Assembly: GCA_023382655.1 (NCBI GenBank)
Contig: JAHDWK010000009.1
Location: forward strand, 68,190 to 132,189
Length of the DNA: 64,000 bases
Direction: 5' to 3'
DNA from: Anaerolineae bacterium
GTDB taxonomy: Bacteria; Chloroflexota; Anaerolineae; Promineifilales; Promineifilaceae
In this document: piece after piece, positions 9,561-17,363 of the stretch
Position numbering within the stretch: position 1 is the stretch's first letter
Layout of the letters: each line of letters starts with the position of its first letter
The notes under the pieces: generated by a model
What the model saw: only the letters and a program-made list of their open reading frames with translations
What the model was told of the DNA's origin: nothing
Databases searched by the model: none
Position numbers and translations under genes: made by a program

Positions 9561-12346
9561 ACCAGCCGTCTTCGGTGCCGTCTGACTTCTTTGTGGCCGG
9601 CGGCACGCTGCGCCCAGACGCACCCTCTTACGTCCCTCGCCCAACAGATGCGCGCCTCTACTACCTGGTGCAGACCGGCACACTCTGTTACATCCTGACC
9701 ACCCGGCAGATGGGCAAATCCAGCCTGATGAACCGGCTGGGGAAGCAGTTGCAGACGGAGGGCGTGGCGACGGCGCTGGTTGACCTGACTACTATCGGCA
9801 CGGCTGATCAAGAGGCGTGGTATTTAAGTTTGTTGGATGACCTGCAATCACAATTGCCGCTTACCACAGATGCGGTTGATTGGTGGCAGGCGCAATCCTC
9901 ACTCTCGCCCGTCAAACGGTTTACCAAATTTTACCGGGATGTGTTGTTGGCTGAAGTGGCCGGGCCGGTGGCTGTTTTTATTGACGAGGTGGATAGCGCC
10001 CTGAAGTTGGACTTTTCCGACGATTTTTTTGCGGCCATCCGCGCCATTTACAACCAGACCTTGACCACCCCGGATGCGGGGCGGCTTTCTCTGGTATTGT
10101 TGGGGGTGGCTGCACCCAATGAACTGATTAAGGGCCAGCATCGCACCCCTTTCAACATCGGTGAGCGCCTGGAACTGGAGGAACTGGCGCTGGCTGACAC
10201 ACGTGCCGTTTTTGCCAGAGGGTTGCCGCCTGAGGCCGCCGCCGTCATTGATCGGGTGCATTACTGGACAGCCGGACACCCGTACCTGACACAACGCCTC
10301 GGCCAGGCCATTGTCCGCGACGGCCGTACCCATTGGCGCGACCAGGATGTGGACGAGTTGGTGGCGCAGCTTTTTTTCGGTGAACGAGCATTGGTGGAGG
10401 AAAGTAATCTGCAATTTGTCAACGGCCGTGTGCAGGCCAGCCCGCAAAAAGAGCGCCTGCTGCGTCTTTACAAGGGTGTTTATCACGGCCAAAAAATCTC
10501 CAACAACGAACATGCCCCTGCACAAACCGAGCTAAAACTGATTGGGTTAGTCAAAGTGGACGCTTCGGGCAACCTGGTGGTGCGCAACCACATTTACCAA
10601 CACGCCTTTGACCAGGCCTGGATTCAACAGCATACCCCCGTGCGGCGGCAGCGGTTGGTGTGGATTTCCCTGCTCCTGATGACCTTGTTGGCGGTGGCGG
10701 CCAGCCTTTATTTCTGGCGGCAGGCGCAACGCACGGACGAACTTCTGGCCCAGACGTACATTGCTAATTTCGCCGCCACCGAAAATCCCACTTTGCGCCT
10801 GGATAATCTGGCACAGTTATTGGCATTGGGCGGCTACGAATCTGAGGCAGTGGCGTTGTTTGAACAGTTACCCGCGCCGGACAAAATCACCCTCTTTACT
10901 ACCCCGGCTGCCGATTTACAGCAGCAAATGGAGCGGGTGATCACGGCCGTTTACACAACACAAACCGAAGATGTGCTGGTGACGGAAATGGCAAGTACGC
11001 CACTCTTAACAGCTATGTTGGCGGCGCTCAGGCAATATGATCGTCTGGAGAATCCGGCGCTGGCGGCGGAGATTGAAAGCTGGCTGCAAGGGCGCACGGC
11101 CGTGCAGCAAAACAATCTGGATGCAGCCCAATTAGCCTATAGTGTGGCGCTTAGCCTGAACAGGGAAAACCCGGCTACGCGCTACGAACGTGCCCAGGTT
11201 GCTCTGATGATGGGTAATTATGAAGCGGCTTTGACGGATTTAAGAGAGGTGTTGATCTATGGGGATGTCTGGCAAAACCGGGTGGCGGTGATAGTGGCCC
11301 AAACACCGCCACTACACTCCCTGATTACCGGTGGCGACCAGTATACTGATCTGGTCGCTTTTTTACCTGCGCCCTCCGCCACTGCGCCTGTTTTCGTTAC
11401 GACCATGCCGGTTACGCCAGGTACTCCGGCCGTTACCCCCACACAGGCGCAGGTCACGGCCGTAGTCACCACCCCGACCCCTCCCACCCCCCCGCTGCTA
11501 TTGGCAGACACCCCCCTGGTTGTGCCCCAGGCCCCGCCTAGAGGTGATATTGCCTATACCTGTTTCATAGAAGGCGTTGACCAGATTTGTGTCATCGCTG
11601 CTGATGGTTCTCATCAACGCCAGCTAACGTATACAGGGGCAACGGATTGGGCGGCTTCGATGTTGCCAGGTGGGCAGGGTGTGTTGTTTTCCAGCGCCCG
11701 TTCGGGGCGATTTGCCATTTACCGGGCCGCCGTGGATGGCGAAAATGTGTACCTGGTCTTGCCGCCGGGCGAAGGAGATTATGCGCCGACCGCTTCGCCT
11801 GATGGCCGTCAGATTGCCTTTTCCCGCGCCGAGGGGGGCAGTTTGAATATCTGGGTTGTGGATAGTGACGGCCGTAACCCCCGCCCCTTGACCCAGTTCA
11901 CCAACCAGGCCGAAGCCCTTAGCCCGGTCTGGTCGCCGGATGGGCAGCATATTGCCTTTGCCCGTCGCCTGGCCGGGGAGGAAGGATATACGCTGGTTAT
12001 CATGGATGTGGATGGTGATGATATGCGGGAGTTGACACGGCCGTTGCCCGGCATCGGCGGCAGTGTAGACTGGTCGCCTGACGGCCAATGGCTCACTTTT
12101 TATGCCGGCCCACCCAATGATCGTGACCTTTATCTGATGGCTGTGGATGGTTCGGTTTATTATCGTTTGACTGACGGCGGTGATAACCTCTCCCCCTCCT
12201 TTTCACCCGATGGTAACTGGCTCGTCTTCACTTCCGCCCGCGATGGCGACAACGATCTCTACCTGATGCGACTGGATGGCACAGGCCTAACCCAATTGAC
12301 GGTCAATACCTATTCAGACTGGCAACCCAATTGGGGCAGTCCGTGA
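9557..12346 (+). CDS. Membrane AAA_35 ATPase with C-terminal TolB-like propeller
   Basis: A 929-residue multi-domain protein. Residues 1-350 are an AAA_35 ATPase: Walker A LTTRQMGKSSL (about 48-58), Walker B VAVFIDEVDS, and the hallmark AGHPYLTQRLGQAI. A single transmembrane helix (WISLLLMTLLAVAASLYFW) is near 365-385. Then come a helical, TPR-like region, a Pro/Thr-rich linker near 610-665, and a six-bladed-type TolB/PD40 propeller with repeated SPDG..IAF/W motifs to the end. Topology predicts a cytoplasmic NTPase and an external propeller, so it may sense extracytoplasmic ligands. It is translationally coupled to the preceding ATPase of the same family. Confidence 0.85.
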   Translation: MNQPSSVPSDFFVAGGTLRPDAPSYVPRPTDARLYYLVQTGTLCYILTTRQMGKSSLMNRLGKQLQTEGVATALVDLTTIGTADQEAWYLSLLDDLQSQLPLTTDAVDWWQAQSSLSPVKRFTKFYRDVLLAEVAGPVAVFIDEVDSALKLDFSDDFFAAIRAIYNQTLTTPDAGRLSLVLLGVAAPNELIKGQHRTPFNIGERLELEELALADTRAVFARGLPPEAAAVIDRVHYWTAGHPYLTQRLGQAIVRDGRTHWRDQDVDELVAQLFFGERALVEESNLQFVNGRVQASPQKERLLRLYKGVYHGQKISNNEHAPAQTELKLIGLVKVDASGNLVVRNHIYQHAFDQAWIQQHTPVRRQRLVWISLLLMTLLAVAASLYFWRQAQRTDELLAQTYIANFAATENPTLRLDNLAQLLALGGYESEAVALFEQLPAPDKITLFTTPAADLQQQMERVITAVYTTQTEDVLVTEMASTPLLTAMLAALRQYDRLENPALAAEIESWLQGRTAVQQNNLDAAQLAYSVALSLNRENPATRYERAQVALMMGNYEAALTDLREVLIYGDVWQNRVAVIVAQTPPLHSLITGGDQYTDLVAFLPAPSATAPVFVTTMPVTPGTPAVTPTQAQVTAVVTTPTPPTPPLLLADTPLVVPQAPPRGDIAYTCFIEGVDQICVIAADGSHQRQLTYTGATDWAASMLPGGQGVLFSSARSGRFAIYRAAVDGENVYLVLPPGEGDYAPTASPDGRQIAFSRAEGGSLNIWVVDSDGRNPRPLTQFTNQAEALSPVWSPDGQHIAFARRLAGEEGYTLVIMDVDGDDMRELTRPLPGIGGSVDWSPDGQWLTFYAGPPNDRDLYLMAVDGSVYYRLTDGGDNLSPSFSPDGNWLVFTSARDGDNDLYLMRLDGTGLTQLTVNTYSDWQPNWGSP

Positions 12347-12351
12347 ACCTT

Positions 12352-12978
12352 TTACCGATTACCAAATTCAGCGGCGGCGAACACGGCCGTGACCTCCACC
12401 CCAAACCCACCTAACAAGACCGACGTGGCTCGCTCCCCTTCGCTAAACGTGCTATGCTCCACATATTCATCCTCCGCCAGCGTCAACACAATGATTTGCC
12501 GCTTTTGGGGATCAACAATCCAATATTCTGCAACTCCGGCACGAGCGTATTCAGCGCGTTTGCTTTTCAAATCCCGTTTTCTATCTTCTTCATCACCGAT
12601 CACCACTTCTACCAACAGGTCGGCGCCATCCGGGTAATCTCCTTCGATAGCATTGACTCGCGCCTGGTTCATAAAAACAATATCGGGTTCACAATATCTT
12701 CCTTCCCATAATCGCACAGGGAGTGGCGCGGGCAAAACGGTACCCAGATGATTTGCCCGCACAAAATCATGAAACCGGCATACCAGTTCGCCGAGGATCA
12801 ATTGGTGAGCAACGGTGGGCATAGGCAGGAAGATGAGACGGCCGTTGTCCAGTTCAATCAGCCGGTTTGTTTCTAGCGCCCGATAATCTGCTTCCGTCCA
12901 ATCTCCCTGATAAGGAAACAGCCGGGCAATTCCCCAAACAGGTTCACCAACTTCAGATTGCATAGGCTTAAACATCAT
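12352..12978 (-). CDS. Uma2 family (DUF820) endonuclease-like protein
   Basis: A 208-residue protein of the Uma2/DUF820 family, a PD-(D/E)XK nuclease fold. Visible core elements are EPDIVFM, ADLLVEVVIGDEEDRKRDLKSKRAEYARAGV and EYWIVDPQKRQIIVL, with the acidic and lysine residues of the nuclease core in the expected order. The family is massively expanded in cyanobacteria and Chloroflexota, and its physiological role is unsettled. It ends 5 bases from the end of the convergent propeller ATPase. A second member, with a coiled-coil tail, is at 47037-47789. Confidence 0.88.
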   Translation of the reverse strand: MMFKPMQSEVGEPVWGIARLFPYQGDWTEADYRALETNRLIELDNGRLIFLPMPTVAHQLILGELVCRFHDFVRANHLGTVLPAPLPVRLWEGRYCEPDIVFMNQARVNAIEGDYPDGADLLVEVVIGDEEDRKRDLKSKRAEYARAGVAEYWIVDPQKRQIIVLTLAEDEYVEHSTFSEGERATSVLLGGFGVEVTAVFAAAEFGNR

Positions 12979-13028
12979 CTTGTGTTATCGCACACCAAAA
13001 CTACAAACCTTCGCGCCCTTCGCGGATC

Positions 13029-13062
13029 ACCCGCTCACCGCTCACTGCTTACCGCTCACTTT
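13029..13062. repeat. CCGCTCAC / GCTTACCGCTCAC word repeat
   Basis: Repeated words of the type CGCTCACCGCTCACTGCTTACC fill the short spacer before the hutH stop. The same words in both orientations form the hairpin at 55189-55262. Confidence 0.5.
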
Positions 13063-14605
13063 CCACTGCCCCTTCCACCGCCTGCTTAATTGTACCATCC
13101 GCGACCAACTGGCGTAGCTGTTCAATGTGAGGGGCCAGGACGGTGTCATCGGCCAGGAAGGGGACGGATTGGCGGATGAGGTGGTAGGCCACGGCCGTAC
13201 CCCGCCCCAACTGCTTCTCTGCTCCCATTTCCTGCCGCCGGAAATCCACCCCCTGGGCCGCGCCGAGCAGTTCAATGGCCACAATCGTTTCCACGTGGTC
13301 CAGGATTTGCGCGGCCTGGCGCACGGCCGTAGCGCCCATACTCACATGATCTTCCACATTGGCGCTGCTGGGGATGGTATCGGCGCTGGCGGGATGCACC
13401 AGTACCTTGTTTTCCGAGGCCAACGCCGCGGCTGTGTATTGGGCCATCATCAGGCCACTTTCCAGGCCACCGTCGGTAGTGAGGAACATGGGCAGGACAC
13501 GGCCGTTGCTGTCCGCATCCACCAGCCGCGCCATGCGCCGTTCGCTCATATTGCCAATCTCCGTCAGCGCCAGTTTCATGTAATCCATGGCCAGGGCAAT
13601 CGGTTCACCATGAAAGTTACCCGCCGAAATCACATCGGCCGCCCCCGTTTTTTCATCCACAAAAATAATGGGGTTGTCGTTCACCGCATTGAGTTCAATA
13701 TCAATCACCCATTGCGCATAGGCAATAGCGTCACGGGCCGCGCCATGCACCTGGGGCACACAGCGCAGGGTGTACGGGTCTTGCACATTGAGCGGATCGT
13801 AGCCGCGCAAAAGCTGGCTGCCCTGCAACAACCGGCGCAAAAAGGCGGCGCACTCTATTTGCCGGGGGTGGGGGCGGGCGGCATGGACGCGGGCATCATA
13901 GGCGCGGTCGGTGCCGTGCAGCGCTTCCAACGTCAGGGCGGCGGCCACATCGGCGGTCAGCGCCAGGTTGATGGCCCGGCGCACTGCAAGTGCGCCCAGA
14001 CCCACCATAAAGCTGGTGCCGTTCAGCAGCGCCAGCCCTTCTTTGGCTTCAAGTTCCAGTGGTTGCAGGCCGCCTTGTGCCAGGGCGGCACGACCGGGCA
14101 TCATTTCCCCATGTACTACCGTTTCCCCTTCGCCGATGAGTACCAGCGCCAGGTGCGCCAGGGGGGCCAGGTCGCCGCTGGCCCCCAGCGACCCCTGCGC
14201 CGGGATGCGTGGGTGGATGTGCTGGTTGAGCATATCCAACAGCAGTTGCACCACCGCCGGGCGCACGCCGGAATGGCCGATGGCCAGGGTATTGGCGCGC
14301 ACCACGAGCATGGCGCGCACGGCCGTTTCCGGCAGCAGCGGCCCCACCCCCACCGCATGGCTGCGCACTAGATTGACCTGTAACTGTTTTACCTGGTCAG
14401 GGGAGATGATCTTGTCTTTGAAACGGCCGAAGCCCGTGGTGATGCCATATACCACTTCACCGCGCACCACCAATTCGTCTACGGCCGTGCGAGACCGTTC
14501 CATTTTGGGGATGGCGGCGGGGTCTAGCTGCACGGTACGGCCGTGGGCCACCGCCACTACATCATCTACCTGTAAATCTGTGCCGGAAATAGTTAAGGGA
14601 ATCAT
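13049..14605 (-). CDS. hutH: Histidine ammonia-lyase
   Basis: A 518-residue aromatic amino acid lyase that deaminates histidine to urocanate, the first step of histidine use. The Ala-Ser-Gly triad that cyclises to the MIO electrophile is at residues 142-144 in GSLGASGDLAPLAH. GITTGFG near 54-60, NGTSFMVG and the C-terminal QAAQILDHVETIVAIELLGAAQG region agree with HutH rather than Phe or Tyr lyases. Other hut genes are absent from the window. I start it at 14605 (MIPLTISG), the usual HutH N-terminus. There is no Shine-Dalgarno, but TATAAT ends seven bases upstream, which suggests a leaderless mRNA. Confidence 0.93.
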   Translation of the reverse strand: MIPLTISGTDLQVDDVVAVAHGRTVQLDPAAIPKMERSRTAVDELVVRGEVVYGITTGFGRFKDKIISPDQVKQLQVNLVRSHAVGVGPLLPETAVRAMLVVRANTLAIGHSGVRPAVVQLLLDMLNQHIHPRIPAQGSLGASGDLAPLAHLALVLIGEGETVVHGEMMPGRAALAQGGLQPLELEAKEGLALLNGTSFMVGLGALAVRRAINLALTADVAAALTLEALHGTDRAYDARVHAARPHPRQIECAAFLRRLLQGSQLLRGYDPLNVQDPYTLRCVPQVHGAARDAIAYAQWVIDIELNAVNDNPIIFVDEKTGAADVISAGNFHGEPIALAMDYMKLALTEIGNMSERRMARLVDADSNGRVLPMFLTTDGGLESGLMMAQYTAAALASENKVLVHPASADTIPSSANVEDHVSMGATAVRQAAQILDHVETIVAIELLGAAQGVDFRRQEMGAEKQLGRGTAVAYHLIRQSVPFLADDTVLAPHIEQLRQLVADGTIKQAVEGAVESER

Positions 14606-14611
14606 GGGGCA

Positions 14612-14617
14612 ATTATA
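14612..14617 (-). promoter_or_regulatory. -10 box immediately upstream of hutH
   Basis: A perfect TATAAT on the minus strand lies six bases before the hutH ATG, so transcription would begin at or next to the start codon. No Shine-Dalgarno is present and no canonical -35 is visible. Confidence 0.5.
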
Positions 14618-14744
14618 CGCCACAAAAGATGAATTCGTGGCCGGTGGCAAGGTGGGGCATTGTATGTTATTTTTGGTCTGGTAAATCGGGCTAGTAGCTG
14701 GTGGCTAGTACCGACCACTAACCACCATAACAAAGGAGTTAAAA

Positions 14745-15125
14745 ATGGGCTTTTTAAGCGGAATTTTTGGTAATGCCTCACAGGCAAGCGCCGAGGAAAC
14801 TCAAGCCAAATTCAAGGAAATCTTCATCCCCGAAGAAAAAGTGCAGGCCGCCTTTGTCTTTGTGCGCGACACGTTTATTTTTACAGACAAGCGGCTGGTT
14901 TTGGTGGACTTACAAGGCACGTCAGGCAAAAAAGTGGAATATCTGAGCGTGCCGTACAAATCCATCAAATACTTCTCCATTGAAACGGCCGGTACCTTTG
15001 ACCGTGACGCCGAACTGAAAATATGGGTCTCCGGCGGCCAAACCCCAACGGTGAGCAGACAGATCAGCAAAGGGATTGATGTGGTCAGTTTGCAGCGTAC
15101 GCTGGCTTATTTTGTATTGAACTAA
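14745..15125 (+). CDS. Bacterial PH-domain protein
   Basis: A 126-residue soluble protein that matches the bacterial pleckstrin-homology family (bPH_1, PF08000 type). The typical pattern runs EEKVQAAFVFVRDTFIFTDKRLVLVD, then KKVEYLSVPYKSIKYFSIETAG and AELKIWVSG, a series of beta strands, with a C-terminal helix. Function is not established for the family. The ATG follows AAGGAGTT. It is the first of three closely spaced genes running to 16478. Confidence 0.8.
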   Translation: MGFLSGIFGNASQASAEETQAKFKEIFIPEEKVQAAFVFVRDTFIFTDKRLVLVDLQGTSGKKVEYLSVPYKSIKYFSIETAGTFDRDAELKIWVSGGQTPTVSRQISKGIDVVSLQRTLAYFVLN

Positions 15126-15165
15126 ATGTTCCACGCGGAGCGTGGCATGAGCCGAAGGAGATCAT

Positions 15166-15561
15166 ATGTTTGACGAACAAGCGCGTTCTGTGTTAAGCCA
15201 ACCGGTGATTGTGCGGTTAACAACTATTCGCCCGGATGGGTATCCGCACACCATTCCCATCTGGTTTATGCTGGATGAAGATGAGTTGGTGCTGTTTTCC
15301 GTCCGCGATAATCGCAAGGTGAAAAACGCCCTGGCCAACCCGAAGGGGTGTATCACCATTGGCGGCGACCCGGTGGGCAGCCCGTGTTACCTGATTGATG
15401 GTGATCTGGTGGTTGAGGATGACCCCGATCATGACATGGCGACGCGCATTACACGCCATTACGAGGAGCCGGATAAGGCTGAAGAATATCTGCAATCCTG
15501 GCGGAATGAGGATTTTGTGGTGCTGCGGCTCAAGCCGAAGCGCGTGGTGAAAGTGTCATGA
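15166..15561 (+). CDS. PPOX-class, probably F420-dependent, oxidoreductase
   Basis: A 131-residue split-barrel flavin/F420-binding protein of the pyridoxamine 5'-phosphate oxidase superfamily. Recognisable elements are VRLTTIRPDGYPHTIPIWFMLDEDELVLFS, RKVKNALANPKGCITIGG and the C-terminal LRLKPKRV. The short form with PHTIPIWF is typical of the putative F420-dependent subgroup, but cofactor choice cannot be proven by eye. A good AAGGAGAT site precedes the ATG, and the stop overlaps the patatin gene by 4 bases, indicating coupled translation. Confidence 0.82.
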   Translation: MFDEQARSVLSQPVIVRLTTIRPDGYPHTIPIWFMLDEDELVLFSVRDNRKVKNALANPKGCITIGGDPVGSPCYLIDGDLVVEDDPDHDMATRITRHYEEPDKAEEYLQSWRNEDFVVLRLKPKRVVKVS

Positions 15562-16478
15562 GCAAGTTTCGGATTTTATGTCTGGATGGAGGGGGGATAC
15601 GGGGATTGTACACGGCCGTCCTGCTTGATCGCATCTTGACGGCCGTGCCCACTTTTCTGGATGACATTCACCTGTATGCCGGCACGTCTACAGGGGGCAT
15701 CATTGCCCTGGGGCTGGCTGCCGGGCGCACACCGGCCGAGGGCGTTGCCCTTTACCAGCAGTGGGGGCCGCGCATCTTTTCCCGCTCGTTGGTCTGGCGA
15801 CTGCGCACCCTGTGGGGGTTGGTTGGGGCCAAATATGACAACCAGATGCTCCACGAAGCCGTGACCAGTGAGCTGGGCGACCTGACGATGGCCGACCTGG
15901 CGCAGCGCGGTAAATATGTGCTGATTTCCAGCTTTGACCTGGACGGCGAGCACAGGCCACTTGGCTGCTGGGGACCCAAATTTTTCCATAACTTCCCCGG
16001 CCCTACCGGCGACCCGGACGAAAAGTTGGCTGACGTGGCCCTGTATACCAGCGCCGCGCCCACCTATTTCCCCTCGTACAAGGGGTATGTGGATGGTGGG
16101 GTGGCGGCCAACAGCCCGACGATGGCGGCGCTGGCGCAGGCGCTAGACCCCGGTACCGGCGGCCAACAGTTAGGTGATATTCGCTTGCTGTCGTTTAGCA
16201 CCGGTCTGGTGCCCCGCGCCATTGAGGGTGAGCGGCACAATTGGGGGCTGTTGCAGTGGGCCAGCCCGGCCATTCCCATCATGTTGGAAGGTTCGATGGA
16301 TGCCCAAAATTATGAAAGTAAACGCATTTTGGGGCGGGAACAATACCATCGTTTGCATCAACCGCTGCCGCAGCCGGTGGAACTGGATGACGTGTCCAGT
16401 ATGGACAGGTTGATTGCCTATGCCAACGCCGTAGACATTGGGCCGACAGTAGCCTGGATCGAGCAGTTCTTTTTGTGA
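15558..16478 (+). CDS. Patatin-like phospholipase
   Basis: A 306-residue patatin-fold lipid acyl hydrolase. The oxyanion motif DGGGIRG is at residues 10-16, the nucleophile Ser44 lies in AGTSTGG, and the catalytic Asp lies in YVDGGVAAN near 178, so the Ser-Asp dyad is intact. There is no signal peptide, so it probably acts on the inner face of the membrane. CBASS effectors of the CapV type share these motifs, but no cyclase gene is beside it. It is coupled by a 4-base overlap to the PPOX gene and faces the convergent enoyl-CoA hydratase. Confidence 0.88.
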   Translation: MSKFRILCLDGGGIRGLYTAVLLDRILTAVPTFLDDIHLYAGTSTGGIIALGLAAGRTPAEGVALYQQWGPRIFSRSLVWRLRTLWGLVGAKYDNQMLHEAVTSELGDLTMADLAQRGKYVLISSFDLDGEHRPLGCWGPKFFHNFPGPTGDPDEKLADVALYTSAAPTYFPSYKGYVDGGVAANSPTMAALAQALDPGTGGQQLGDIRLLSFSTGLVPRAIEGERHNWGLLQWASPAIPIMLEGSMDAQNYESKRILGREQYHRLHQPLPQPVELDDVSSMDRLIAYANAVDIGPTVAWIEQFFL

Positions 16479-16480
16479 AG

Positions 16481-16523
16481 CGTGATGCGTGACCGGAAAA
16501 ACCTCACGTATCACGCATCACGT
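16481..16523. repeat. GTGATGCGTGA hairpin repeat
   Basis: CGTGATGCGTGA at one end pairs with TCACGCATCACG at the other, between two convergent genes. Related copies lie at 24605, 32516, 38900 and 47003. In convergent spacers it may serve as a terminator, though the T run is weak. Confidence 0.7.
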
Positions 16524-17315
16524 ACTCGACGGGTACAACGGCCGTACCTTTCCCCGCAATCCTTCTACCCCGGCCATCATATCTTCGCCAAAAAAGTTAA
16601 GCATTTCCAGCGCCAGCGAATGGTCAAAAATGGGGCCGGCCTGGAGCAGCCATTGGTTCAAGGCGCGTTTGGTGAACTGGATGGCGTGGCGCGGCCCGGT
16701 GGCCAGGCTGGTGGCAACTTCCATCGCCTTATCCAGCAATTGTGCGTCTGGCACGGCCATACTCACCAGACCAATGTCGGCAGCGGTACGGCCGTCTACA
16801 AAATCACTCGTCATCAGGTAATACTTGGCTTTGGCCATGCCACACAGCAGAGGCCAGATGATGGCGGCATGGTCGCCCGCCGCTACGCCCATGCGCACAT
16901 GCCCATCGGCCAGCCGCGCCGTTTCGGCGGCGATGCTGATGTCGGCCAGCAGCGCCACCACCAGCCCGGCCCCCACCGCCGGCCCGTTGATGGCCGAGAT
17001 GATCGGTTTGCGGCAATGCAGCATGTTGTACACCAACAGCCGGGCCTCATCCAAAATGCGCAGAATTTCCTCGTAGTTGCGGTAAGCGTCTGCCACCAAT
17101 TGCAGGTCGCCGCCGGCGGAAAAGGCGCGCCCGGCGCCGGTGACAACGGCCACATGCACTTCTGGGTCCCGGTCAATGAGGGGCCACACTTCCACCAGTT
17201 CGGTGTGCAGCCGGGCATCGGCCGCGTTCAGCAGTTCTGGCCGGTTCAGCGTCAGCCACAAGATGTGGTGGTCGCGCTTTTCAAAGAGGATGTGTTGGAA
17301 GTCGTTGTAGTGCAT
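16518..17315 (-). CDS. Enoyl-CoA hydratase/isomerase family protein
   Basis: A 265-residue crotonase-fold protein. The CoA-binding and oxyanion-hole signatures are [13 protein letters not shown] and [28 protein letters not shown], followed by [17 protein letters not shown]. The position of the first catalytic Glu of classical hydratases appears to be occupied by the GDH segment, so the exact reaction is uncertain. I chose the ATG at 17315 ([14 protein letters not shown]) because the longer frame reads into the hairpin repeat at 17329. It could take part in fatty acid or aromatic acid breakdown. Confidence 0.85.
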   Translation of the reverse strand: MHYNDFQHILFEKRDHHILWLTLNRPELLNAADARLHTELVEVWPLIDRDPEVHVAVVTGAGRAFSAGGDLQLVADAYRNYEEILRILDEARLLVYNMLHCRKPIISAINGPAVGAGLVVALLADISIAAETARLADGHVRMGVAAGDHAAIIWPLLCGMAKAKYYLMTSDFVDGRTAADIGLVSMAVPDAQLLDKAMEVATSLATGPRHAIQFTKRALNQWLLQAGPIFDHSLALEMLNFFGEDMMAGVEGLRGKVRPLYPSST

Positions 17316-17328
17316 AGTTATCCCTAAA

Positions 17329-17360
17329 GACCTGACAGGTTTCAAAAACCTGTCAGGTCT
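17329..17360. repeat. AGACCTG-CAGGTCT hairpin repeat, copy 2
   Basis: AGACCTGACAGGTTT pairs with AACCTGTCAGGTCT around a short A-rich loop. It sits between the enoyl-CoA hydratase start and the UPF0182 stop, three bases beyond the latter, and could end UPF0182 transcription. Confidence 0.85.
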
Positions 17361-17363
17361 ATT

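Noticed and set aside
13127..14371. Plus-strand open frame of 414 codons
   Set aside because: It is the antisense of hutH, whose MIO motif and full-length match are unambiguous. The composition is that of a shadow frame.
15558..16478. CBASS effector CapV
   Set aside because: The patatin motifs fit, but no CD-NTase or accessory CBASS gene is adjacent; the PPOX and PH neighbours do not suggest CBASS.
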